50,483 bases of DNA from CALKAL01 sp051846895 (GTDB lineage Bacteria; Bacillota; Bacilli; Bacillales; Alkalibacillaceae): NCBI GenBank assembly GCA_051846895.1, contig JBPYCQ010000018.1, positions 1 through 50,483 on the forward strand, given 5' to 3'. Shown here piece by piece: positions 1 to 9,191 of the stretch. How positions within the stretch are numbered: position 1 is the stretch's first letter; each line of letters begins with the position of its first letter. A program made the translations under genes and the position numbers. The notes below the pieces were generated by a model, which was not told where the DNA came from, did not search any database, and saw only the letters and a list, made by a program, of their open reading frames with translations.

Positions 1-1681
1 AAAGAGGCTGGGACAAAACCAGTCTAAAAAAATAAAAAATGGCACCAATCATAAGATTTAAATGATTGGTGCCATTTTTTATTGGATTTTTATCGTCAAA
101 TCCATTATACCCCCTGTTCATGGCTGCGTATTTTCTTAAATTTACAGCCATGAATGCAAAGCCTAATTCATTTTTCACTTTCGCTTTGCCCCTGACGGAC
201 ATACGAGTGAAACCCAAATTAGCCTTCAGAAATCCAAAAACTGGTTCTACATCAGTCTTACGTTTACCATAGATTTCACCAGTTTTTTCTTCTGAAAGCT
301 TTTCACGTGTATATTCTTTTTGTTGCTCCCATTTTTGATTATATAAAATTCTTCGGTTGTTACCCTCTTTCGCGTTTGTACACATTGAGCGTAGAGGACA
401 GCCAGAACAGTCTTCACATTCGTAAACTTTCAATGTTCTGGTAAAGCCGTAACGATCCGTTCGATTAGAGACATAACGGAACGTTAATCGTTGATTGTTC
501 GGACAAATAAAACAATCTTGTTCTTCATCATACTCCCAGTTGTGTGTATTAAACGGATTATTCTTATACTTGCGTTGTTTTTCTTTTCGGTATTGATTGT
601 ATGTAATCAAAGGTGTGCGTTCTCGATTTTCTATGATATCTGAGTAGTTAGCTTCACTACCATATCCAGCATCTGCAACAATGTAGTTAGGCAACTCAAA
701 AAAATTATCTTCGATACAATTCAAAAATGGTATAAGTGTTCTTGTGTCTGTAGGATTTGGAAAAATATCATACGCAAGCGCAAATTGACCTTCAGTCGCC
801 AACTGAATATTATAAGCTGGTTTTAATTGACCATTCTTCATATAGTCATCTTTCATTCGCATAAATGTGGCATCATGATCTGTTTTAGAATAGCTATTTC
901 GTTCACCAAATATCTTCATATCCGATTCATACTTAAGTTTGCGTCGGATGAAATCCTGGAATTGCTTGCGGTATTGTTTAGGTATTTTGCGTTCAGAACG
1001 AAGAGTTTTTCGTTCTTGACTATCATCATTTTCTTCAATCTTTTGGTCGTAGACTTGAACCTTCTCATCTAATTGGTTCTCAATAGCGGATAATTCCTCA
1101 ACGGAAAGTTCGTCTGAACTTTCTCGCTCTATTCCTGGAATGATCTCTCCTTTTAGTAACTCATCATACATCTGATTGGACTTCTCGATTAAACTCGTAC
1201 TAAACCTTTCTGTAGCTTTTCGCCAAACAAACGTAAATTTATTTGCGTTCGCCTCAATCTTAGTTCCATCAATAAAGATCGCTTCTTCCTCGATTAAATT
1301 GTTCTGAATGAGCTGACATCGAAATTGCACAAAACATTGGCGAATCAATTCTTTAACCTCTGGGTCAACTCGAAATCGATTAATTGTACGATAACTCGGT
1401 TTATATCCTTGAGCCAGCCACATCATTCGTACACTATCTTTTACTAGTGCCTCTATTTTTCTTCCGGAAAATGCTGATTGAGTATAAGCACAGAGAATAA
1501 TTTTCATCATCATTTTGGGGTGATAAGACGGGCATCCCGTATTACGAGAAAATTGGCTGAAAGCCTCATCAGGTATTTGCTCAACTAGATCATTGACTGT
1601 GTAGGCGATATCATTTTCTTCTAATTTTACTTCTAAATCTAAAGGCAAAACCACTTGATTCATGTTATAATGTTTAAACAT
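1..1681 (-). CDS. IS1182-family transposase, open to the window edge
   Basis: Reading the minus strand from ATG at 1681 gives at least 560 codons without a stop, so the reading frame is intact and its stop lies just left of the window. Typical family stretches are seen: FIDGTKIEANANKFTFVWRK, AYDIFPNPTDTRTLIPFL and YIVADAGYGSEANY, consistent with a DDE-type nuclease, followed by a Cys-rich segment (CxxCxxC, near 370-420) and a conserved end (GFLKANLGFTRMSVRG). An AAAGGAGG ribosome site lies directly before ATG; it can pair with a stretch about 45 nt upstream, so transcripts entering from outside may be poorly translated. The last ~25 codons read through the 34-80 hairpin into the terminal repeat. 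Confidence 0.88.
   Translation of the reverse strand, partial: MFKHYNMNQVVLPLDLEVKLEENDIAYTVNDLVEQIPDEAFSQFSRNTGCPSYHPKMMMKIILCAYTQSAFSGRKIEALVKDSVRMMWLAQGYKPSYRTINRFRVDPEVKELIRQCFVQFRCQLIQNNLIEEEAIFIDGTKIEANANKFTFVWRKATERFSTSLIEKSNQMYDELLKGEIIPGIERESSDELSVEELSAIENQLDEKVQVYDQKIEENDDSQERKTLRSERKIPKQYRKQFQDFIRRKLKYESDMKIFGERNSYSKTDHDATFMRMKDDYMKNGQLKPAYNIQLATEGQFALAYDIFPNPTDTRTLIPFLNCIEDNFFELPNYIVADAGYGSEANYSDIIENRERTPLITYNQYRKEKQRKYKNNPFNTHNWEYDEEQDCFICPNNQRLTFRYVSNRTDRYGFTRTLKVYECEDCSGCPLRSMCTNAKEGNNRRILYNQKWEQQKEYTREKLSEEKTGEIYGKRKTDVEPVFGFLKANLGFTRMSVRGKAKVKNELGFAFMAVNLRKYAAMNRGYNGFDDKNPIKNGTNHLNLMIGAIFYFFRLVLSQPL
34..80. terminator. Hairpin inside the IS1182 left end
   Basis: Perfect 19-bp inverted repeat (34-52 with 62-80) with A-rich and T-rich outer edges and a 9-nt loop. 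It looks like a bidirectional terminator, though the transposase frame reads through it. Confidence 0.6.
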
Positions 1682-1770
1682 AAAGAATCCTCCTTTGTTG
1701 GTTGTTTTGTGGTTATTACAATTTTATCAAAGGGGATTCTTTTTGTTTATACAATTATCGAATTTATTAT

Positions 1771-1818
1771 AAAAAAGTTGTGAAGATCATCGATTCGATG
1801 GATCTCCACAACTTTTTA
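1771..1818. terminator. Hairpin between the IS1182 right end and its transposase
   Basis: AAAAAGTTGTG-AGATC pairs with GATCT-CACAACTTTTT across a short loop, with one internal mismatch. It lies upstream of the transposase start, so it would stop transcription entering the element from the right. Confidence 0.55.
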
Positions 1819-1948
1819 TTTTACCGGGTTTTGTCCCAGCCTCTTTTTAATTTTAGTTTACTTGAAGGATTCTCGGGTAACGGTAGATAAATATATTGGT
1901 GATATAAAAAATTGAGGTGATTTAAAATTATTACAAATAATTTTAAGT

Positions 1949-2191
1949 GTGGTTTCCATAATCATAGTAGCATACACGTTATATGTAATTAGAAAGAAAA
2001 CTGTAAAGATCACTCAATATTCACATCAATCTAAAATAAAGTTTTATTTATCACCACTATTGTTGTTACTATTTGGGTTGCTAAATATATTTGCTTATTT
2101 ATTTGAGTTTGGTGGCCTGTTTACCTGGATCGTTTCAATAATCCTATTATTATTAAGTGCGTATTTTACAAAATACTTAAGATTTAAATAA
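1949..2191 (+). CDS. Small hydrophobic membrane protein, start uncertain
   Basis: About 80 residues with an N-terminal hydrophobic segment, a basic stretch (IRKKTVK) and two closely spaced C-terminal membrane segments, ending in a basic tail. No family is recognised. The GTG at 1949 has no ribosome site at a useful distance. A clear GAGGTGA site at 1914-1920 instead points to codon 1928, in the same frame, but that codon is TTA, which is not a start. The frame is open from there and would add a plausible hydrophobic beginning (LLQIILS). The gene may therefore have lost its start codon, perhaps from TTG or ATG. It sits alone between the IS element and Wadjet and is followed by a terminator. 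Confidence 0.45.
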   Translation: MVSIIIVAYTLYVIRKKTVKITQYSHQSKIKFYLSPLLLLLFGLLNIFAYLFEFGGLFTWIVSIILLLLSAYFTKYLRFK

Positions 2192-2222
2192 ACCTTTTTA
2201 CTAAATAAAGGTTTTATTTTTT
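2189..2222 (+). terminator. Rho-independent terminator after the small membrane gene
   Basis: AAACCTTT pairs with AAAGGTTT, followed by TTATTTTTT. It separates the small gene from the Wadjet operon. The rest of 2223-2418 is AT-rich with no convincing feature except the ribosome site before jetA. Confidence 0.6.
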
Positions 2223-2418
2223 GGATAAAATTACTTGTTTTGTAATTTTTGTTTTAAATTCTTTCAGTAATTTAAACCTTACATAAATACTTGATAAATC
2301 CTAATAATCTTAATTTCAATTTACCAATAATATGTACTTTCTATATCTATTAGACTATTATATCCAGTAAAGATAAAATAGAAGGACAGACATTTACAAG
2401 GGTCAAGTAGGTGATAAA

Positions 2419-3900
2419 TTGTTTAAACGAGTAAAAGAAGCTACTTATCTAACTGCCGAAAAATCGTGGAGTTATCGAGCGATTTTACGATTTTTCTATA
2501 TTCAACATGAGCGAATGCGTGAATTTCTTTTTCCTGAAGAAATATACGATTATCTAATCCAGTATGAAGAATTCAAAGATTATTCGTTAGAATCACTTCA
2601 TCTAGATTTGGATGCGTTGGTCAAATGGGGGAATTTAATCGCAAGGCAGGAATTAGGAAAATCAAAAACAGTAGAGGAGTTCAAGAAAAAACGTTTTCGT
2701 TACCAATGTACACCGTATACGGTAGAGTTTGAGCGTATGTTAATTAATCTAGAAGAAATGGGGGAAACATTTGGTGGTTCATTAGAAAGGACTCAATTTG
2801 AGCGATTATACCAAATACTTCTTAAAATAGAATCCATTGTGATTGGTAAGGAAAAAGAATCAAATGAAGAATGTTCACAGATCTGGGAAGACTTTACTAC
2901 ATATTTTAGACAAATCACTCAAAATACCTCGGACTATATTGCTTACATTAATAGCGAAGAGGTAGAAGAAAGAATGCAAACGGAAGCATTCTTAGTATAT
3001 AAAGATCAATTTACAACCTATTTACGGGATTTTATTATAAGCCTACAAGGAACGGCGTTACAAATACAAGACTTATTACTCAATTTGTCAGCAAAACAGC
3101 TTAATAAGTTTTTTTATCAAGTTTTGCAGCATCAGGAACAAGTTTTTCGTTTGGAGGATAAAATTAAAGATCACCCTTACCAAGAATTCCACGAAAAATG
3201 GCAAAGTTTAAAAGCCTGGTTTTTAGGTAATGAACACGGAGACAGTGAGTATGATATGCTGCAACAGAGGACGAATGAATCTATTCGTCGTATTACAAGG
3301 GTTGTCCAAAGGCTCGGTGAAAGACACCAGCATTATCGTAGTAGAAGAAAAGATTATCTTCATTTAGCTAAATGGTTTGAAAGTTTAGATTCAATTGATG
3401 AAGCACATAAACTATCTTCAGTAGCTTTTGGGGTTTTTCATACGCGTCATTTTTTCATTGATGAACACCCTACCGAAGATATTTATACAGATGTGTGGGA
3501 TCAAAAGCCGATGAGCCATGAAACTAAACCAATTGTCAGGAATTACCGAGAAAAGACTAAAGCAGGGGCGATTAATAGTAATCATGAAAAGAAAGAAAAA
3601 ATCAAAAAGTTGCATTTAGAACAGAAGCACCAAGAGAAAAAATTAGTTGAGAAGTATATACAAGATCAGAAAATAGTTATTAAAGATTTACCGGAAGTTG
3701 AAGTATATGTCCGAAAGCTATTGTTAAACTGGATTGGAAAGGCTATGGCGAAGAATAATCGTACGATCAAAACTGAAATTGGCAGAAAGGTTCATGTTAA
3801 ATTATCGGATGAACGAGTTATGCTTCGAACGAAAGATGGAACGTTAGAAATGCCAAATGTCACATTTGAATTTTTTGAAGAAGAGGAGGCTCAAATCTAA
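2419..3900 (+). CDS. jetA: Wadjet protein JetA (DUF2397/TIGR02677 family)
   Basis: First gene of a four-gene Wadjet anti-plasmid operon. In these SMC-like complexes JetA is the kleisin-type subunit that bridges the ATPase heads and carries JetB. The 493-residue length and the N-terminal pattern (Y-rich winged-helix-like region, residues 1-90) fit TIGR02677, as does a central EAFLVYKDQFTTYLRDFI stretch (near 195). Residues ~390-420 are a Lys/Glu-rich linker (KKEKIKKLHLEQKHQEKKL). Translation starts at TTG 2419 behind TAGGTGA. The stop overlaps the jetB start as TAATG, so the two are translationally coupled. Family recognition comes from remembered patterns and cassette order; no search was run. 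Confidence 0.85.
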   Translation: MFKRVKEATYLTAEKSWSYRAILRFFYIQHERMREFLFPEEIYDYLIQYEEFKDYSLESLHLDLDALVKWGNLIARQELGKSKTVEEFKKKRFRYQCTPYTVEFERMLINLEEMGETFGGSLERTQFERLYQILLKIESIVIGKEKESNEECSQIWEDFTTYFRQITQNTSDYIAYINSEEVEERMQTEAFLVYKDQFTTYLRDFIISLQGTALQIQDLLLNLSAKQLNKFFYQVLQHQEQVFRLEDKIKDHPYQEFHEKWQSLKAWFLGNEHGDSEYDMLQQRTNESIRRITRVVQRLGERHQHYRSRRKDYLHLAKWFESLDSIDEAHKLSSVAFGVFHTRHFFIDEHPTEDIYTDVWDQKPMSHETKPIVRNYREKTKAGAINSNHEKKEKIKKLHLEQKHQEKKLVEKYIQDQKIVIKDLPEVEVYVRKLLLNWIGKAMAKNNRTIKTEIGRKVHVKLSDERVMLRTKDGTLEMPNVTFEFFEEEEAQI

Positions 3901-5048
3901 TGGAAAAGACAGGTTTTGATGAACAGACACAAGAGGCCATGGGTATTTTATTTGAGCGGTTTTGGATTCTTCGCTCTGAGGAACCTTCTTCCTATCAATT
4001 AATTCGTGAACGAGAAAAAGCCTTAAAACGTTATCTTTCAGAGAAATTTGGTTTTGAATTAATCGTACATCAGCATTTTATTAAACTTGAAAAAATTCCT
4101 GTAGAGCCTAAAGGTTGGATGGGTATTCAAGATTTTATTTCTCCACAAGATTACGCGATCTTTTGCTGTGGATTAGCATTTTGTGAACGCCGGTCTGTTG
4201 AGGAGCAGTTTTTGTTATCTGACATAACAGAAGATATTCAGGATATGTATCCAGGAGAATTTTCGTTAGATTGGACAAATTATCAGCACCGTAAGTCATT
4301 GGTTAGAGCTCTTAAGAAAATGGTTGAGCTTCGAATTATTAAAAATGTTGATGGGAATATTGATATGTTTGCTAGTAATGAGGAACAAGAAGTTTTATAT
4401 GAAGTCACTGTTCATGCACGTTATTTTATGCGCTCCTATCCAGATGAACTTTTTCATTATAAGACTACTAGAGAAATTCTTGATAGTGAATGGGAAAGAC
4501 ATGTAGCAGATTCAAGAAGAAAAAGAGTATATCGGAAACTAATGTTCTCACCTGTGGTATATCGCGATAGTGAAGAGGATTCAGATTTTGCTTATATAAG
4601 AAATTATCGTAATCGGCTTCAGGAGGATATTGAAGAACATACACCGTTTAAATTGGAGGTTTTTAAAAATGCTGCATTTCTCGTTTTAAATGAGCGAAGC
4701 CAAAGATATACCCTTTTTCCAGATCAAAAGACGATTATGAGTATTGCACTTCATTTTCAATCTTATTTAAGAGAAAATATTGAACAATTTAACATAAATG
4801 CCTTAGGAGAAATACATCTAACTAATCCTGAATTTTCGAGATTGCTAGAAAAAGTTAAAAACGAGTACGGCAAAGGCTGGAGTAAAAAATACCGTGAGAT
4901 GACCTATACGCAAGTAGCTGAAGAACTTCTTAATTTATATTTAGAATGGGAAATGATAGTCGTTGAACCTGAAACAAGTATGTTGATTTTGAAACCAGCT
5001 ATGGGACGTATGGTTGGCTACTATCCAAACGATTTCGACGAGAGGTGA
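3900..5048 (+). CDS. jetB: Wadjet protein JetB (DUF2398/TIGR02678 family)
   Basis: 382 residues, matching the TIGR02678 family that always accompanies the TIGR02677/TIGR02680/TIGR02679 genes. In Wadjet complexes JetB is the KITE-type winged-helix dimer bound to the kleisin. Recognisable parts are an N-terminal REREKALKRYLSEKFGFEL stretch, a PxxWMGIQDFISPQDYAIFC region (residues ~75-95) and a C-terminal TYTQVAEELLNLYLEWEMI segment. The start ATG at 3900 overlaps the jetA stop and the stop lies six bases before jetC, so the operon is very tight. It would act in the cytoplasm on circular DNA. Confidence 0.85.
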   Translation: MEKTGFDEQTQEAMGILFERFWILRSEEPSSYQLIREREKALKRYLSEKFGFELIVHQHFIKLEKIPVEPKGWMGIQDFISPQDYAIFCCGLAFCERRSVEEQFLLSDITEDIQDMYPGEFSLDWTNYQHRKSLVRALKKMVELRIIKNVDGNIDMFASNEEQEVLYEVTVHARYFMRSYPDELFHYKTTREILDSEWERHVADSRRKRVYRKLMFSPVVYRDSEEDSDFAYIRNYRNRLQEDIEEHTPFKLEVFKNAAFLVLNERSQRYTLFPDQKTIMSIALHFQSYLRENIEQFNINALGEIHLTNPEFSRLLEKVKNEYGKGWSKKYREMTYTQVAEELLNLYLEWEMIVVEPETSMLILKPAMGRMVGYYPNDFDER

Positions 5049-5054
5049 ATAGTG

Positions 5055-8000
5055 ATGATTAATAAATGGAAGATGAATCGTGCAGGCCTTTTAAACTTTT
5101 GGTATTACGATGATGAAGTTTTCGACTTTTCTAATGGGAAATTATTGCTACGTGGGAGTAATGGTTCTGGAAAATCTGTAACGATGCAAAGTTTTATTCC
5201 TGTTTTGTTAGATGGGAAAAAGTCACCCGATCGCCTTGATCCCTTTGGCTCTAAAGCAAGAAGGATGGAGGATTATTTACTCGGTGAAAAAGAAGTTGTT
5301 GATCGGGAAGAACGTACGGGTTATTTATTTTTGGAGTTTAAAAGAATTAATACAGATCAATACATAACAATCGGAATTGGACTTCAAGCCAAACGTAACA
5401 AACCGATGAAATTTTGGGGATTTATCGTTAATGATAACCGCCGTATCGGATATGATTTTAATCTTTATAAATATGAACAACAAGCAGGGGATAAACAGAA
5501 GATCCCTTGTTCACGTATTGAGTTAGAGAACTTGATTGGTGAAGGCGGACATGTTGTTCAAACACAAAGTGAATATATGAAATTAGTCAACCAGTATGTA
5601 TTTGGTTTTGAAACAATAGAGGCTTACGAAGATTTAATTAAATTGTTAATTCAATTAAGAAGTCCAAAACTGTCAAAGGACTTTCGTCCAACGGTTATTT
5701 ATGAAATCTTAGAGTCTGCGTTACCACCTTTGTCCGACGAGGATTTACGTTATTTATCAGATACAATTGAACAGATGGACCAAACAAAGCAACAAATAGA
5801 ACAATTGGAGCGAGAGTTGGCTGCGATTAGTAGCCTAAACAATATATACACAACTTATAATGAGAGGACATTAGCTGATCAAGCGAATGAATATATATCG
5901 ACATGTAGACGCGTTGAGAAGGAAGAGCAACTCTATAAGGAAAAGAATGAGAAACTAGTCCATTTAGATCAGACTCTCCTGCAATTAGAAGAAGAAATTA
6001 GAGATTTAAAAATAAGTAGAGACTCATTAAAACAACAAGAAGAAAGACTATCATCGCATAAAGTTTGGAATTTAGAAAAAGAGCGACGAGAGCAAGAAGA
6101 TAAATTTGAAAATGAAAAGAAAGCGCTAGATAAAAAAGTAAATCAAATTGATCAACGAAAAAGTAAAGAGATTGAACTATTAAAGGAGCAGCGTGAGTTA
6201 GAAGGTGTTATTGATGAACATATACAGTCAATCGATGACATTTTATTAGAGATGGACAATGATTCAGAAGATGGTTCTTTTACACATATTCACCAAATCA
6301 ATCGACAGGATTTTGAACGGAATGAAAAAGTGACTTTTGATTTTTCAGTGTGGAAAAGTGAAGTAAATAATCATTTGAAATCATTACAATTAATTGAAGA
6401 TGAATTACAACAATATGAAGCATTGAAAACGAAGTACCAGGAGAAGGATAAGGAACTAGCTGATGAACAGAAGAAATTGGATGATGTCATAAACCAAAAA
6501 CAACAATGGAATCGATTATTTGAAGAGGATAAGGTGAAGAAACTTAATGAGATCTATAGTTGGTTAGAAGCGGCACCTTGGCTAGAGATAGATGATAAGA
6601 CTTTGCAAGAGGTGTCACGAGTCATTTATTCTCTCTATGAGCCGAGTTCTTATGAATTGGTTAAGCAACCGTTTAGACAAGCAACTTTTGATTTCGAACA
6701 AAAACAACGGCAAACACTTTCACAGTTGGATCATGAACTAGAAAGAATAATTTCTGAGCTTACAGAAAAACAAATCCAACTACAAGAGTGGAAAGCGAAA
6801 AAAGACCCTGAACCTATTATTGACCCATTGACAAAAGAAGCGCGTCAACGATTATTAGACAATAAAATTCCGCATGTTCCTTTTTATGCTGCTGTAGAAT
6901 TTCAAGATCATGTAGAGCCTGAAGTAAGGAGTCAAATTGAAGCAGCTATTATAGATAGTGGCATTTTAAATGCTTTAATCGTTGATGGAACATTTGATAT
7001 TCGACATGATAGCATTTTAAAGCCTTCTCCTAACTTAATGGCACATACACTGGCTGACTATTTACAACCGGACCTTGATGATTCTAGTGGTATTTCATCC
7101 AATTTAGTAGATGATGTATTACGAAGTATCCTTTTTGGCGATGAGGATAATGGAAATGTTTCAATTAATGAGCAGGGGCAATACAGGATTGGAGTTATTC
7201 AAGGTCACGCTATTCCAGTAAATGATGTTCGTTACATTGGGAGAAACGCAAGAAAACGATATAGAGAAGAACAAATTAAATTACTTCAAACGGAAATCGA
7301 AAGTTTAATTCAGAGTAAAGAGAATAAAGAGCAAGAAATAATCAAAGTAAAAGGTTTCATTACAAATGCTAATCAAAGGTTAGAGCTATTTCCAGATGAT
7401 GACGACTTGCTGGAAAGCTTTCGAGATATTGAAAAACTAAGAATACAAATCGAGCAACACCAGTCAAATTGTGACACATTATCCGATCATTTAAAACAGA
7501 TTCATCAGCAATATACGGCTGTCAAACGGTCCATTGATGAAAAGACCCGTTCGTACAACATCGAACTTAGCCTTTTAGCTTATCGTGAAGCAGTAAACAT
7601 CACTAAGAAATACCTTGAAGATTTAAATGATTTAGATAAATTACACATTAAAAAAATATATGACCTAAAACAGTTCAATCAAGTGTCTAATCGCTTAGAA
7701 GAAATTGAAGAAGAGATTATTGAGCTTGAAGGTGAGGTTAATATAGCTCAAGATCAAATTGAAACATTACAACAAAACATCAAAAATATAAAAGAACAGT
7801 TAGAACAACAAGGTGCTATAGATATTCGTAAACAAATTAATGAAGTTCAACAGAAGTTAAGAGAGGTTGAAGAAAATTTAGAGGATAAAAAGTTAACTAA
7901 ACCGCGTAAAGAGGAAGAAAGAAATCAAGTTAAACAACAATTAGAAGAGAAAAAGACACAGCTCACTTTTTGGAAAAAGATGCAAGAAGCTTGGGGGCGT

Positions 8001-9191
8001 TCATTTGATAAAGAGGTCTCTTTAGGTTTGGTTGAAGTAGACAAAGGAATAGAACGACTACGATTAGCACAAACAGTTTTAAAACAATACGGCTTTTTAT
8101 TAAAGGAGAAGGACAGTAGTAAACTTTTAAGTCAATTAACACAAGAGTTTTATAGACAACAAACAGATTTAATGGAATACAGAATGAGTAGTTTTGACGC
8201 CAGTGTTAAATTACCTGAGTGGATGAATGGGATTGATGAAGAAGATCAATTACCGTTAATAGAGAATTGGAAACAAAAAGCCTCAAGGCGAATAATAGAG
8301 CTTGATTATCAAGGAAAGCAAGTAAATCCATACACTGTACAGCGCCAGTTTGAACTTGAACAAGTAAGGCAAGAAAGTTTCTTAGATGATCAGGATAAAA
8401 AATTATATGAAGAAATTTTATTTAATTCAGTTGGGCAAAAATTGCGAGCGAGAATTAGACGTGCTGAAAATTGGGTTAAACAAATGAAAGGACTAATGGA
8501 AAACCGGGATACATCATCCGGACTGTCTTTTTCGATTAAATGGAAGCCACGAACAGCAGATACGGATGAGGAATTAGATACAATTGATTTAGTTCAGCTA
8601 TTAAGACAAGATCCTAGACTTTTAAAAGAAGAGGACTTAGAAAAGATTATCACTCATTTCCGTTCTAAAATTTCCAAGGCTAAAGATCTGATGGACAACA
8701 GTAGTGAAATGCAAACGCTTCTTCAAGTTTTAAAAGAAGTATTGGACTATCGTAAATGGTTTTCATTTGTTCTATATTTTCAAAGACAAGGTGAAAACAG
8801 ACGAGAATTAACAAACCATCAGTTTTATAAATTTAGTGGTGGTGAAAAAGCGATGGCGATGTATATCCCGCTATTTACTGCTTGTTATTCTCGTTATTTA
8901 GAAGCGGATGATCATGCACCGTATATTATTTCACTAGATGAAGCTTTTGCTGGAGTCGACGAAAATAACATTCGAGAAATGTTTGAAATTGTTGAACAAT
9001 TAGGTTTTAACTATATGATGAATTCACAAGTGCTCTGGGGTGATTATGATACAATTAGCGAACTGTCCATTTGTGAATTAGTTCGTCCAAAAAATGCTGA
9101 TTTCGTTACTGTTATTCGATATCATTGGGATGGCAAAAGGCTTGAAATAGAAGATGAAACTGAAGCAATAGAAACGAAGGTGAGATTATGA
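5055..9191 (+). CDS. jetC: Wadjet SMC-like ATPase JetC (TIGR02680 family)
   Basis: 1378 residues. The N-terminal head has a Walker A loop GSNGSGKS at residues 34-41, preceded by the family signature MNRAGLLNFWYYDDEVF. Long coiled-coil arms fill roughly residues 230-570 and 730-1000, around a central globular region (FYAAVEFQDHVEPEV...). The C-terminal head holds the ABC signature FSGGEKAMAMYIPL (near 1258) and Walker B YIISLDEAFAGVDENN (near 1290). This is the motor that extrudes DNA loops so the complex can recognise small circular plasmids. GTG at 5052 and ATG at 5055 are both possible; ATG is six bases from AGAGGTGA and is preferred. The stop overlaps jetD by ATGA. Confidence 0.92.
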   Translation: MINKWKMNRAGLLNFWYYDDEVFDFSNGKLLLRGSNGSGKSVTMQSFIPVLLDGKKSPDRLDPFGSKARRMEDYLLGEKEVVDREERTGYLFLEFKRINTDQYITIGIGLQAKRNKPMKFWGFIVNDNRRIGYDFNLYKYEQQAGDKQKIPCSRIELENLIGEGGHVVQTQSEYMKLVNQYVFGFETIEAYEDLIKLLIQLRSPKLSKDFRPTVIYEILESALPPLSDEDLRYLSDTIEQMDQTKQQIEQLERELAAISSLNNIYTTYNERTLADQANEYISTCRRVEKEEQLYKEKNEKLVHLDQTLLQLEEEIRDLKISRDSLKQQEERLSSHKVWNLEKERREQEDKFENEKKALDKKVNQIDQRKSKEIELLKEQRELEGVIDEHIQSIDDILLEMDNDSEDGSFTHIHQINRQDFERNEKVTFDFSVWKSEVNNHLKSLQLIEDELQQYEALKTKYQEKDKELADEQKKLDDVINQKQQWNRLFEEDKVKKLNEIYSWLEAAPWLEIDDKTLQEVSRVIYSLYEPSSYELVKQPFRQATFDFEQKQRQTLSQLDHELERIISELTEKQIQLQEWKAKKDPEPIIDPLTKEARQRLLDNKIPHVPFYAAVEFQDHVEPEVRSQIEAAIIDSGILNALIVDGTFDIRHDSILKPSPNLMAHTLADYLQPDLDDSSGISSNLVDDVLRSILFGDEDNGNVSINEQGQYRIGVIQGHAIPVNDVRYIGRNARKRYREEQIKLLQTEIESLIQSKENKEQEIIKVKGFITNANQRLELFPDDDDLLESFRDIEKLRIQIEQHQSNCDTLSDHLKQIHQQYTAVKRSIDEKTRSYNIELSLLAYREAVNITKKYLEDLNDLDKLHIKKIYDLKQFNQVSNRLEEIEEEIIELEGEVNIAQDQIETLQQNIKNIKEQLEQQGAIDIRKQINEVQQKLREVEENLEDKKLTKPRKEEERNQVKQQLEEKKTQLTFWKKMQEAWGRSFDKEVSLGLVEVDKGIERLRLAQTVLKQYGFLLKEKDSSKLLSQLTQEFYRQQTDLMEYRMSSFDASVKLPEWMNGIDEEDQLPLIENWKQKASRRIIELDYQGKQVNPYTVQRQFELEQVRQESFLDDQDKKLYEEILFNSVGQKLRARIRRAENWVKQMKGLMENRDTSSGLSFSIKWKPRTADTDEELDTIDLVQLLRQDPRLLKEEDLEKIITHFRSKISKAKDLMDNSSEMQTLLQVLKEVLDYRKWFSFVLYFQRQGENRRELTNHQFYKFSGGEKAMAMYIPLFTACYSRYLEADDHAPYIISLDEAFAGVDENNIREMFEIVEQLGFNYMMNSQVLWGDYDTISELSICELVRPKNADFVTVIRYHWDGKRLEIEDETEAIETKVRL

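Larger units (their letters stand above)
1..1846 (-). mobile_element. IS1182-family insertion sequence (left end at the window edge)
   Basis: The stretch is bounded by a perfect 20-bp terminal inverted repeat: AAAGAGGCTGGGACAAAACC at 1-20 and its complement at 1827-1846. Inside is one long transposase gene on the minus strand. Hairpins sit near both ends (34-80 and 1771-1818) and could shield the element from outside transcription. The left flank is outside the window, so a target duplication cannot be checked, and the element could extend a few bases further left. Family assignment rests on the transposase. Confidence 0.9.

Noticed and set aside
1702..1890. 62-codon plus frame across the IS1182 right end
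   Set aside because: It spans the IS boundary and the terminal repeat, with no ribosome site.
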